Shown: positions 5,701 to 11,771 of the stretch, piece after piece
How positions within the stretch are numbered: the first letter of the stretch is position 1
How the letters are laid out: each line of letters starts with the position of its first letter
Source: Pseudomonadota bacterium
GTDB lineage: Bacteria > Pseudomonadota > Alphaproteobacteria > Sphingomonadales > Sphingomonadaceae
Reading direction: 5' to 3'
Length of the DNA: 14,423 nt
NCBI GenBank assembly: GCA_023413015.1
Contig: JAEZQR010000219.1
Location: 1-14,423 of the forward strand
The notes under the pieces: generated by a model
Database searches by the model: none
The model's input: only the letters and a program-made list of their open reading frames with translations
Told to the model about the DNA's origin: nothing
Program-made: the position numbers and the translations under genes

Positions 5701-8562
5701 CGTGTAGCTGTAGCTGCCGTCCTCGTTGAACGTCAGCCCGGCGACCTCATCCACCAGCCGGTAGGAGAGGACGTCACTATCGACGTCGATCGCTGCCGGC
5801 ACCTGCCCGGTAATCATGGTGTCCTCGTCACCCTGGGCATCGCCGCCCGGCTGTGCCACCGGTGCATCGTTGACGGGCGCAACCGTGATCGTCACCGTCT
5901 CGACGTTGCTATCGGCTTGGCCGTCATTCGCCTTGTACGAGAAGACGACCTCGCCGTTGAAGTTCGGCGCCGGCGCGAAGTCGTAGGTGCCGTCCGACCG
6001 GAACGTCAGCTGGCCCTGAAGGTCCGCCGGTCCGGCGACAAGGCTGTAGGTCAGCGCGTCGCCATCGACGTCGGTCGCGGTCGGGACCTGCCCGTGGATC
6101 ACGTTGTCCTCGTCGCCCGACGCGGTGCCGCTCGTCGCGACCGGCGCGTCGTTGACGGGGTTGACCGTGACGCTCACCACCTGCTCGGTCGTGACTTGGC
6201 CATCCGAGACGAGGATGGTGAAGCTGTCGGTACCGTTCGTGTCGGCGGCCGGCGTGTAGACGAAGCTACCCTTCGCCTGGTCGAAGAAGACTGTGCCTTT
6301 TGCCGGCTCGCTTCCGGCCTTCAGGCTGTAGGTGAGATTGGCGCTGTCGACATCGGTGGCCCCGATCGCCACGGCCGTCGACGTCGTGTCCTCATCGGTC
6401 GACACCATGTTGGTCGCCGGCGCCACGGGCGCGTCGTTGACCGGATTGACGGTCAGGCTGATCGTCTGCTTGGCCGTGCCGCCGTTACCGTCCGATACGG
6501 TCACCTCGAAGCTGTCGCTGCCGAAGAAATCGGCGTCGGGCGTGTAGGTGAATGTGCCGTCGGCGCCTTCCGCGACAGTGCCGTGGCTCGCCGCGCCGGC
6601 TGTATAGCTCAGCGTGTCGCCATCGACATCACTGGCCGAGACGGTGATCGTCGTCGCCGTATCCTCGTCGGTCTCGACTGCCGGAGCGGCGTCGAAGACC
6701 GGCGCGTCGTTCACCGGGTTGATGGTGAGCGTGACCGTCGCCGGCTCGCTGTAGGCGCTGCCGTCGTGAGCGCGGTAGGTGAAGCTTACCGTGCCGTTGA
6801 AGTCCTTGGACGGCGTGAAGCTGTAGCTGCCATCGGTACCGAGAACCAGCGTGCCTTCCTCGGGCTTCGGACCGGTCACGAGGCTGTAGGTCAGCGCATC
6901 GCCCTCGACATCGGTGGCGGCTACCTGACCCGTGATCGCGCCGCCGTCCTCATTGCCGGCGTTCGTCCCGGCGGCAGCGACAGGCGCGTCGTTCACCGGA
7001 TTGATGGTGAGCGTCACCGTCGCGGGAGCGCTGTCGAGCTCGCCGTCATGCGCAACATACTGGAAGCTGACCGTGCCGTTGAAGTCCTTCGCCGGAACGT
7101 AGCTGTAGCTGCCGTTGGCGTTGAAGGTCAGGCCGGCGACGGGCGCCACCAGCTTGTAGGTCAGGTTGGTGCTGTCGACGTCGCTTGCCGTTACCTGACC
7201 CGCAATGGCGCCACCGTCTTCATCACCCGATGCCGTGGCTGGGTTCGCTACCGGCGCGTCGTTGACCGGGGTCACCGTCAGCTTGAAGGTGTCGGACGCC
7301 GACAGGCTGCCGTCGGAGGCGGTCACCTTGACGTCGAGGCTGCCGTTCCAGTCCTGCGGCGGCGTGCCGGTGAAGGTCCGCGTCGCTGCGGTAAACGTCA
7401 GCCAGCCCGGCAGCGGGCTGCCATCGCCCAACGTTGCCGAGTAGGTCAGCGTATCGCCGTCGACATCCGAGAAGCTGTTCGCCGGGACCTGAAAGCTCCA
7501 GGCCGTGTCCTCTGCCACGCTCTGGTCGGCGATCGGGTTCGCCACCACCGGCGCGTCATTGACCGGCGTGACAGTAAGGCTGACCGCGCCGGTATCGGTG
7601 AGCGCGCCGTCCGAGACCGTGTACTCGAAGGAGGCCGGGCCGTTGTAGTTGGCGTTCGGCGTGAAGGTGACCGAGCCGTCGGCGTTCAGCGTGACGGTGC
7701 CGTTCTGCGCATTGCCGACCGCGGTGATCGTGAGCGTGGCGCTGTCGACGTCGCTGTCGTTGCCGAGCAGCTGGGCCGCGGTGAAGGTCACCGCCTTGTC
7801 CTCGGCCGTCGTGCCGACGTCGTCCACCGCCACCGGCGCATCATTGACCGGCGTGACGGTGAGGCTGACGGTTGCCGTCGCGGTTCCGCCCTTCCCGTCG
7901 CTGGCGGTGTAGGTGAAGCTGTCGGGGCCGTTGTAGTTCGCCGCCGGCGTGTAGGTGAAGCTGCCGTTGGCGTTCAGCACGAGCGTCCCATGCGCCGGCC
8001 CCGTCGCGAGCGTCGCGGAGAGCGTATCGCCGTTGGCGTCGCTATCGTTCGCCAGCACGTTGCCAGTGATGGAGCCGTCTTCATTCAGCTGATAGCTGTC
8101 GTTGCGAGCCTGAGGCGCGACATTGTCCGGCGCCGTCAGCGTAAGCTCGGCGAAGTCGAGCGCAAACTGCTTGTCGGCCTGCGTTGCCGTGGCGGCGCTG
8201 TAAAGTTGGAAGTTGTTGCCTCCAACCTTGAGGTCGCTCGTCGGAACATTGAAGGTCACCAGCGTCCACTCGCCGGAGCCATTATTGCCCTGCGAAACCG
8301 TGCCCAAGACGGTCGTGCCGCTTTGAGTGGTCAAGCGAAGATTGACGAGATCACGTTCATCGGCATCGAAAACCTTGATGGTGATCTGCGCCGTCGTCGC
8401 CGTAGTCAGCTTGGAGTCGAGAGCGATCGAGAACGCGAGCGGATTGGTTGCGGTCCACATCTGCAGCTTGTCGCTGTTGCCATCGGCCGACGAGTACAAT
8501 CCGCTGTTGAACGAGGACGTATTCTGATCCTTGTCACCGTAAAGATACGAGTACGTCGCCAT
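2785..8562 (-). CDS. Giant RTX adhesin with tandem cadherin/Ig/VCBS-like domains
   Basis: A 1925-residue protein, probably a type I-secreted surface adhesin or biofilm matrix protein. Residues 1-145 form a beta-rich domain I do not recognise. About 16 tandem units of 90-115 residues follow, each ending in a VNDAPV-like junction and most carrying DVDGDxLxY-type acidic motifs as in calcium-binding cadherin-like repeats. Units 3 and 12 have the PLPGWL/GTP pattern of He_PIG (dystroglycan-type) domains. Unit 15 resembles VCBS repeats. Six RTX nonapeptides lie at about 1770-1823, then a roughly 100-residue C-terminus ending in LLVA, the usual place for an uncleaved type I signal. No Sec signal peptide is visible. 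The ATG at 8562 has an upstream GAGAGGGA site. No transporter genes are in the window, and no LapA-type N-terminal retention module or TAAG site is apparent. The kinase/NarL pair is divergent. Family assignment is firm; the adhesive role is inferred. Confidence 0.93.
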   Translation of the reverse strand: MATYSYLYGDKDQNTSSFNSGLYSSADGNSDKLQMWTATNPLAFSIALDSKLTTATTAQITIKVFDADERDLVNLRLTTQSGTTVLGTVSQGNNGSGEWTLVTFNVPTSDLKVGGNNFQLYSAATATQADKQFALDFAELTLTAPDNVAPQARNDSYQLNEDGSITGNVLANDSDANGDTLSATLATGPAHGTLVLNANGSFTYTPAANYNGPDSFTYTASDGKGGTATATVSLTVTPVNDAPVAVDDVGTTAEDKAVTFTAAQLLGNDSDVDSATLTITAVGNAQNGTVTLNADGSVTFTPNANYNGPASFEYTVSDGALTDTGAVSLTVTPVNDAPVVANPIADQSVAEDTAWSFQVPANSFSDVDGDTLTYSATLGDGSPLPGWLTFTAATRTFTGTPPQDWNGSLDVKVTASDGSLSASDTFKLTVTPVNDAPVANPATASGDEDGGAIAGQVTASDVDSTNLTYKLVAPVAGLTFNANGSYSYVPAKDFNGTVSFQYVAHDGELDSAPATVTLTINPVNDAPVAAAGTNAGNEDGGAITGQVAATDVEGDALTYSLVTGPKPEEGTLVLGTDGSYSFTPSKDFNGTVSFTYRAHDGSAYSEPATVTLTINPVNDAPVFDAAPAVETDEDTATTITVSASDVDGDTLSYTAGAASHGTVAEGADGTFTYTPDADFFGSDSFEVTVSDGNGGTAKQTISLTVNPVNDAPVAPATNMVSTDEDTTSTAVAIGATDVDSANLTYSLKAGSEPAKGTVFFDQAKGSFVYTPAADTNGTDSFTILVSDGQVTTEQVVSVTVNPVNDAPVATSGTASGDEDNVIHGQVPTATDVDGDALTYSLVAGPADLQGQLTFRSDGTYDFAPAPNFNGEVVFSYKANDGQADSNVETVTITVAPVNDAPVAQPGGDAQGDEDTMITGQVPAAIDVDSDVLSYRLVDEVAGLTFNEDGSYSYTPAANFNGTVTFDYYVTDGELQSAPQTVVITVDPVNDAPTGAATAILAAGTEDTDYTVSATSLLAGFTDVDGDSLAVTGLTADQGTVTDNGDGTFTIAPTADYNGPVTLSYTVTDGNGGSAAGTQTFTLAAVNDAPTAPATNSVTTDEDTTSTAVAIGAADIDSSSLSYAIKAGAEPQSGSVIFDQANGTFVYTPQANANGTDSFTILVSDGDGGSVEQVVSVVINPINDAPAVVASLPDVVVNEDAALDLGTAASFADVDAGDVLTYSAQLVDAGGALVNGGALPGWLSIDAATGKLSGTPLNGDVGDIRVKVTASDGEAAASSTFKLTVANTNDAPVAVDDSGEAGENQTKSFDVLANDTDDDVIHGDHKTLATNLGAISVTSANQVVNGIDAAAAFSVENGQIKFTPGTMFDALGVNETATVTVGYSVADDAGATDTGVLTLTVTGANDAPVAVADTGSAGENETRTFAVLANDTDIDAGDTKTLASLGTVTVNGVAATAAQAAAFTIAGNQVQFAPGSAFDTLAAGQKATVVVNYTMKDGAGATSSSALTLTVNGANDAATIGGTKLGAVTEDGVSTISHALTITDPDAGEAAFRTPTSLNGTYGSFTFNAGTGAWTYTLDNGRTATNSLVGGQKVSDTLTVMSHDGTATETITVGITGANDPLVVGRDQARDAFTGSTVVGEDETMLIKISDLIANDIDADFGEGATFVSAGPTSSKGASVYYSLAEGLVQYSADATTFDKITSNTTDTFTYVVKDAQGQLHTGYVDINIAPVADAGDINLTNNVDNSGSNRSTASKGETINALNANDIVYGLGGDDRIFGGNGDDRLYGGDNSDYLDGGRGDDFLAGERGNDQLYGGLGNDVFAFGSHTDALSGTKIGSGTDIIWDFKVGNDRLQLGGTGDNVTIVDKRAFVANIDGDATTGVNGMESGTVLTLGHGTDASGNLITSTVYLVGVSNQIDTNHLLVA
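3094..3256 (-). repeat. RTX calcium-binding nonapeptide block
   Basis: Six consecutive GGxGxDxUx-type nonapeptides: GLGGDDRIF, GGNGDDRLY, GGDNSDYLD, GGRGDDFLA, GERGNDQLY and GGLGNDVFA. In this family such repeats fold into a parallel beta-roll on binding extracellular calcium, which drives folding after export through a type I channel. The third and fifth units are degenerate. Confidence 0.92.
5036..5270 (-). repeat. Near-identical repeat segment, copy in unit 11
   Basis: Within the adhesin gene this stretch matches 6170-6401 in blocks: 18 identical bases at 5036-5053 (6170-6187), 23 identical bases at 5078-5100 (6209-6231), and 39 of 40 at 5231-5270 (6362-6401). The offset is 1131-1134 bp, or four domain units. 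The two encoded units share the residues DEDTTSTAVAIGA and NGTDSFTILVSDG. This implies duplication or gene conversion between non-adjacent units. Confidence 0.85.
6170..6401 (-). repeat. Near-identical repeat segment, copy in unit 7
   Basis: Partner of the segment at 5036-5270. The outer blocks are almost identical, including 39 of 40 bases at 6362-6401, while parts of the middle are diverged. Recombination between the two copies would remove or add about four domain units and keep the reading frame. Confidence 0.85.
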
Positions 8563-8640
8563 TTAATTTCCCTCTCGCAAGATCTGATGCGGGACAGAGC
8601 CCGATTACAGACCAAGTGAATAGCTGAGAGGGGTGCTGTA

Positions 8641-8671
8641 ATTCTATTTGCCGGAGGATATGACACGGCAA
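8641..8671 (-). promoter_or_regulatory. Candidate promoter of the adhesin gene
   Basis: Read on the minus strand, TTGCCG (8671-8666) and TAGAAT (8646-8641; five of six matches to TATAAT) are separated by 19 nt. Transcription would start about 80 nt before the adhesin ATG. The spacer is longer than the optimal 17 nt, so the promoter may be weak or activator-dependent. This is a pattern match only. Confidence 0.35.
8648..8671. promoter_or_regulatory. Inverted repeat, candidate operator at the adhesin promoter
   Basis: TTGCCG at 8648-8653 and CGGCAA at 8666-8671 form a perfect 6-bp inverted repeat with a 12-nt spacer. It covers the candidate -35 and most of the -35/-10 spacer of the adhesin promoter, a position where a dimeric regulator would control transcription. 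The binding protein is unknown. Confidence 0.4.
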
Positions 8672-8729
8672 TCTTTGGTAAGCATGGACCCTTAACAATA
8701 GGACAGGTGAACATATAACCTTGGATATA

Positions 8730-8758
8730 GGTCAGCGGCGAGGGCCGATGGCCTGACC
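8730..8758. promoter_or_regulatory. Inverted repeat in the middle of the divergent region
   Basis: GGTCAG at 8730-8735 and CTGACC at 8753-8758 pair perfectly. A second dyad, GGCC-GAT-GGCC (8743-8753), overlaps the right arm, so two alternative hairpins or dyads are possible. The element sits between the two candidate promoters and ends 14 bp before the candidate -35 of the kinase gene. It may be a regulator site serving either gene; no U-run supports a terminator. Confidence 0.35.
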
Positions 8759-8772
8759 CGCGTGCCAAGCCG

Positions 8773-8803
8773 TTGACTATCCTGACTTAGTTTCAATTTT
8801 AAT
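8773..8803 (+). promoter_or_regulatory. Candidate promoter of the kinase/NarL operon
   Basis: TTGACT at 8773-8778 (five of six matches to TTGACA) is followed after 19 nt by TTTAAT at 8798-8803 (five of six matches to TATAAT), in the most AT-rich part of the gap. A transcript from here would have a leader of about 75-80 nt before the GTG start at 8888. The long spacer lowers confidence. Confidence 0.35.
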
Positions 8804-8887
8804 TATGCACCTTACTAACATGGATTAAGGCGCAAACTTATCGCTGCAGTCAAATAATCCTGGGGGCGCGAGAGGACTGAGCCCAGG

Positions 8888-10576
8888 GTGCTGACCGACG
8901 ATATTTTCCAGGACCGCGTCGGACGATTGATCTCTGCCAGCCGTGTCGTACTGGCTGTCATTTCGCTGCTCGCGACGTGGCTCGACCCGGCCTATACTGA
9001 GGTCTCGATTTACCTGTTGATCGCCGCTTACGCCGCCTATGCAGTGATCGTTGCCGTGCTCGAATGGCTCCAGCGGCTACGTGACCCGGCATCGGCGCTT
9101 GCGACCCACATCATCGATCTTCTGGTCTTCACGTCCCTTCTCTACCTGACCGATGGGCCGACAAGCCCGTTCTTCCCCCTCATGATCTTCGCGCTCCTCA
9201 GTGCATCGCTGCGCTGGCGTTGGCGAGGAGCCTTGTGGACGACGGCGGCGCTGCTGATCCTCTATTCGTCGATCGTGCTGAGCGCGTATCCGGCACTGCT
9301 CAGCGGTGGCCCGGGTGTGCAGCGGTTTCTCATCCGCACCGCCAATCTCGCCGTTATCGGCAGCATTCTCATTGCCTTCGGCTTTTATCAGGAGCGCATG
9401 ACCCGCGACCTGCTGCGCATTCATGCGACGCCGCTCGATCCCGGGAACGGCGAAGGACCGCCCATCCGCCAAACGCTCCGATATGCCGCCGAGATCTACA
9501 AGACGCGCCGAGCGCTGCTCGCCTGGACCGATCCCGAGGAACCCTGGCTCTTCATCGCGGACTGGCACGGCGGCAAGCTGGAGGAGAGCCGCGTCGCGCC
9601 CGACCAGTTCGAGCCGTTGGTAGAGCCTTCGCTTGCGGCCTGTCCCTTCGTCTACCGTCGCGGCCGCGACGTGCTCCGCTCCGACCCAACAGGGCAGACC
9701 ACGTCATGGCGCGGCACGGCGATCAACGAGGCCTTTCTGGCGCGCTTCGGCTTCGAACGCGCCATCGCGCTGCCGATCATGGCCCAAGGCCTTCAAGGCT
9801 GGATGTTCGTTGTCGTGAACCGTGCCTTCCCGCCGGAGGCGCTCGAACTCGCGGCGGTGCTCGATGCGACGGTCACCGCCGCCTTCGACAAGGCGTCGGC
9901 CCTGTCGGCTCGAAGCAAGGCGGAAGCCACCGAGGAGCGCCTGCGGCTCGCGCGCGACCTGCACGACGGCATCCTCCAGTTCCTCGCCGGTGCTTCGATG
10001 CAACTGGAAAGCATCATCGGCTCGTGCGATGCGGAGGCGGAGCGGACCGAGCGGCTCCGCGCGCTTCAGGATGCGCTGGTTACGGAGCAGCGAGAGCTGC
10101 GGACCTTCATTCGTCGGCTGCGTCCCGGCTCGTCGCAGCCGCCCACCGGCGATCTCGAACTCGGTCCTGACCTCGCCGCCCTGGTGGAGCGGCTGGAGAG
10201 CCAGTGGCGCGTCAACCTCAACCTCGGCATCCATCCGCCGGATACACGAGTGCCGGTGCGGCTTCACTATGATCTTCATCAGTTGGTCCGCGAGGCGGTT
10301 GCCAACGCCGTGCGCCATGGAAAGTCCAAGTGGATCAACATTACCGCCAACCGCGAGGACTCGACGCTCCACCTGACAATCGCCGATGACGGATGCGGCC
10401 TGGGAATACATGGCACGTTCGACACGGCATTGCAGAACAAGCTCAACGTCGGTCCCAGATCCTTGCGCGAGCGCGTCCAGGCTTTGGGCGGAACAATTTC
10501 AGTGACATCGGCATCTTTAGGCACGCTGGTTGGCATGGCACTGCCACTGGCCAATGGTGGAGGACGAGGTGGATAG
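8888..10576 (+). CDS. Membrane sensor histidine kinase, NarX/DegS type (HisKA_3)
   Basis: A 562-residue kinase. About six hydrophobic helices span residues 12-168, giving an integral-membrane sensor module with little periplasmic sequence. A soluble GAF-like region covers roughly 190-335. HisKA_3 carries the phospho-accepting His359 in the motif RDLHDGILQF. HATPase_c has E469 and N473 in its N-box and a G1 box with D501 in DDGCGLG. GTG at 8888 is chosen because the first hydrophobic helix follows directly; a purine-rich AGAGGA sits 11 nt upstream and no better start is seen. The gene overlaps the start of a NarL/LuxR-type regulator, the standard partner of HisKA_3 kinases, so the two form a two-component system. 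It is transcribed away from the adhesin gene and shares its control region. The signal is unknown; multi-pass sensors of this sort often detect membrane or redox states. Confidence 0.93.
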   Translation: MLTDDIFQDRVGRLISASRVVLAVISLLATWLDPAYTEVSIYLLIAAYAAYAVIVAVLEWLQRLRDPASALATHIIDLLVFTSLLYLTDGPTSPFFPLMIFALLSASLRWRWRGALWTTAALLILYSSIVLSAYPALLSGGPGVQRFLIRTANLAVIGSILIAFGFYQERMTRDLLRIHATPLDPGNGEGPPIRQTLRYAAEIYKTRRALLAWTDPEEPWLFIADWHGGKLEESRVAPDQFEPLVEPSLAACPFVYRRGRDVLRSDPTGQTTSWRGTAINEAFLARFGFERAIALPIMAQGLQGWMFVVVNRAFPPEALELAAVLDATVTAAFDKASALSARSKAEATEERLRLARDLHDGILQFLAGASMQLESIIGSCDAEAERTERLRALQDALVTEQRELRTFIRRLRPGSSQPPTGDLELGPDLAALVERLESQWRVNLNLGIHPPDTRVPVRLHYDLHQLVREAVANAVRHGKSKWINITANREDSTLHLTIADDGCGLGIHGTFDTALQNKLNVGPRSLRERVQALGGTISVTSASLGTLVGMALPLANGGGRGG

Positions 10577-11216
10577 ATACTTCGCCGCAACCAAGCTGTT
10601 GATCGCCGACGACCACCCGATCGTGCTGGACGGCGTCAGCGCGCTGCTCCGCGATGCCGGCGTCGATATCGTCGCCCAATGCCGCAACGGGGAGCAGGTG
10701 CTCGAGGAAGTGGCGCGGCACCGGCCCCAGATGCTTCTCCTCGACGTTCAGATGCCTGGCGTCACCGGGCTCGAGGTGCTGAAGACGCTGCGTGCGCGCG
10801 GCGACCAGACGCCGGTCATCCTGCTGACCGCGAGCCTCACCAGTGCCGAGGCGATCGAGGCGATCCAGCTCGGGGTGAACGGGCTGGTGCTCAAGGAGAG
10901 CGCGCCGCGTCAACTCCTGCAATGCTTCGAAAGCGTGCGGGCGGGCGAACGCTGGCTCGATCCCGAGGCAACGCAGCGGGCGCTGCGCTATGCCACGGAG
11001 TCGAAGAACGGTCACGCCGACGGCACGCCGCTCACCCCGCGCGAGAGGAACCTCGTTCGGCTGGTGATGCACGGCCTGCGCAACAAGGAGATCGCCGCGG
11101 AGATGTCGATCACCGAAGGCACGGTGAAGATGCACCTGCACAACATCTACGAGAAGCTCGGCATCGGCAGCCGGACCGAACTCGCGATGTACGCCCGCGA
11201 CCGCAATATCGGCTGA
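10569..11216 (+). CDS. NarL/LuxR-family response regulator
   Basis: A 215-residue transcription factor. The receiver has D14/D15, phospho-acceptor D59 in LLDVQMPG, and a lysine in VLKES. The C-terminal LuxR-type helix-turn-helix (about 150-208) shows LTPRERNLVRLVMHGL, NKEIAAEMSITEGTVKMHL and NIYEKLGIGSRTEL. GTG at 10569 is preferred because GGAGG lies 5 nt upstream and it leaves the short N-terminal extension usual for this family. An ATG at 10554 or TTG at 10530 are possible but lack comparable ribosome sites. The gene overlaps the kinase stop by 8 nt, implying translational coupling. Its stop is 12 nt from the convergent cpaA stop; a 7-bp stem at 11232-11255, inside the end of cpaA and without a U-run, is the only terminator-like structure there. 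Plausible targets are the divergent adhesin promoter and attachment genes nearby. Confidence 0.94.
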   Translation: MDRYFAATKLLIADDHPIVLDGVSALLRDAGVDIVAQCRNGEQVLEEVARHRPQMLLLDVQMPGVTGLEVLKTLRARGDQTPVILLTASLTSAEAIEAIQLGVNGLVLKESAPRQLLQCFESVRAGERWLDPEATQRALRYATESKNGHADGTPLTPRERNLVRLVMHGLRNKEIAAEMSITEGTVKMHLHNIYEKLGIGSRTELAMYARDRNIG

Positions 11217-11228
11217 AGCTGGCTGGCG

Positions 11229-11771
11229 TCAGCGCTGGGGCTTCAAGGCCAGCGCCGCCGGCATCGGAAGCGTTATCTTGAGTGGCAACGGCTCGGTCAT
11301 CGGCAGGCGGCCGGCCATCAGCAGGGCCCCGACGCAGATCGCGATGCCATAGGGGATCGGCCCCTTGCGGCGGAACAGATGGTGGCGCGTCCGGGCCTCG
11401 CCCGGCGCCGGCAGAACGCGACGCAGGACGAAAAGGCCGATGGCCAGCAGGCCGCCCGCGATGGTGGTGAACACCACCAGGAGCGGCAGATCGCTCAGGC
11501 CGCACCACAGCGCGACCATCGTCAGGAGCTTGACGTCGCCGCCGCCGAACCAGCCGCGCGCGAACAGCACCGCCCCGACGGCGAACGTGAGCGCTGCCGC
11601 GGCGAGATGGTCGACCCAGTCGATGGGTCGCGGGCTGAAATAGGCGGCCACGGCGAACAGGAGCAGTAGCGCGATCGACAGCCAGTTCGAGATGCGCAGC
11701 CGCCAGGCGTCCTCGAGCGCGGCGAGCACGACGAGCGCGGAGAAGGCGAGCTTCAGCGCCATCGGGGTCAT
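11229..11771 (-). CDS. cpaA: Tad pilus prepilin peptidase CpaA/TadV (A24 family)
   Basis: A 180-residue inner-membrane aspartic protease of the A24 family, expected to process Flp prepilins and pseudopilins. The two catalytic aspartates of GxGD-type prepilin peptidases are visible: D21 in LEDAWRLRISN and D79 in GGGDVKLL. A conserved PIPYGIAICVGAL segment lies near the C-terminus. Several hydrophobic helices span the protein, and the N-terminal methyltransferase domain of full-size PilD is absent, as usual for CpaA. The ATG at 11771 overlaps the stop of the upstream TPR gene as ATGA, supporting this start and coupled translation. It is the last gene of the minus-strand tad cluster and converges on the NarL-type regulator with a 12-nt gap. 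Confidence 0.93.
   Translation of the reverse strand: MTPMALKLAFSALVVLAALEDAWRLRISNWLSIALLLLFAVAAYFSPRPIDWVDHLAAAALTFAVGAVLFARGWFGGGDVKLLTMVALWCGLSDLPLLVVFTTIAGGLLAIGLFVLRRVLPAPGEARTRHHLFRRKGPIPYGIAICVGALLMAGRLPMTEPLPLKITLPMPAALALKPQR

Larger units (their letters stand above)
3360..8125 (-). repeat. Tandem domain array of about 16 cadherin/Ig/VCBS-like units
   Basis: NDAP-type junctions recur on the coding strand near plus-strand positions 8110 (variant), 7836, 7551, 7253, 6984, 6702, 6429, 6142, 5862, 5587, 5296, 5008, 4690, 4346, 4017 (NDAA variant) and 3705 (NDPL variant). The units are about 270-345 bp. The first eleven are short (270-300 bp); the later ones are longer and more divergent. 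Units mostly differ in sequence. The exception is the pair at about 6142-6429 and 5008-5296, which share long near-identical stretches. Confidence 0.9.
8563..8887. promoter_or_regulatory. Divergent control region between adhesin and kinase genes
   Basis: A 325-bp non-coding stretch between the divergent adhesin and sensor-kinase starts, visibly richer in A and T than the flanking genes (for instance TTTCAATTTTAATTATG at 8791-8807). No ORF with convincing features lies in it. It contains two inverted repeats (8648-8671 and 8730-8758), one sigma70-like promoter candidate in each direction, and purine-rich ribosome sites next to both genes. The NarL-type regulator encoded downstream would be a natural ligand; that is inference. 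Confidence 0.7.

Noticed and set aside
3360..8125. Regularly spaced repeats resembling an array
   Set aside because: Periodicity of 270-345 bp with diverged sequence and an open reading frame is a protein domain array, not a CRISPR or satellite repeat.
3403..8619. A stop-free plus-strand ORF of 1738 codons antisense to most of the adhesin gene
   Set aside because: It is rich in Arg, Gly, Val and Asp without recognisable domains, lacks a convincing ribosome site, and arises because high-GC codon bias plus repeated domains repeat the same stop-free antisense frame. The minus-strand product has clear domain structure.
10530..10568. Upstream starts (TTG 10530, ATG 10554) for the NarL-type regulator
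   Set aside because: They add residues overlapping the kinase end that are not family-like, and only GTG 10569 has a well-placed GGAGG. ATG 10554 is not fully excluded.
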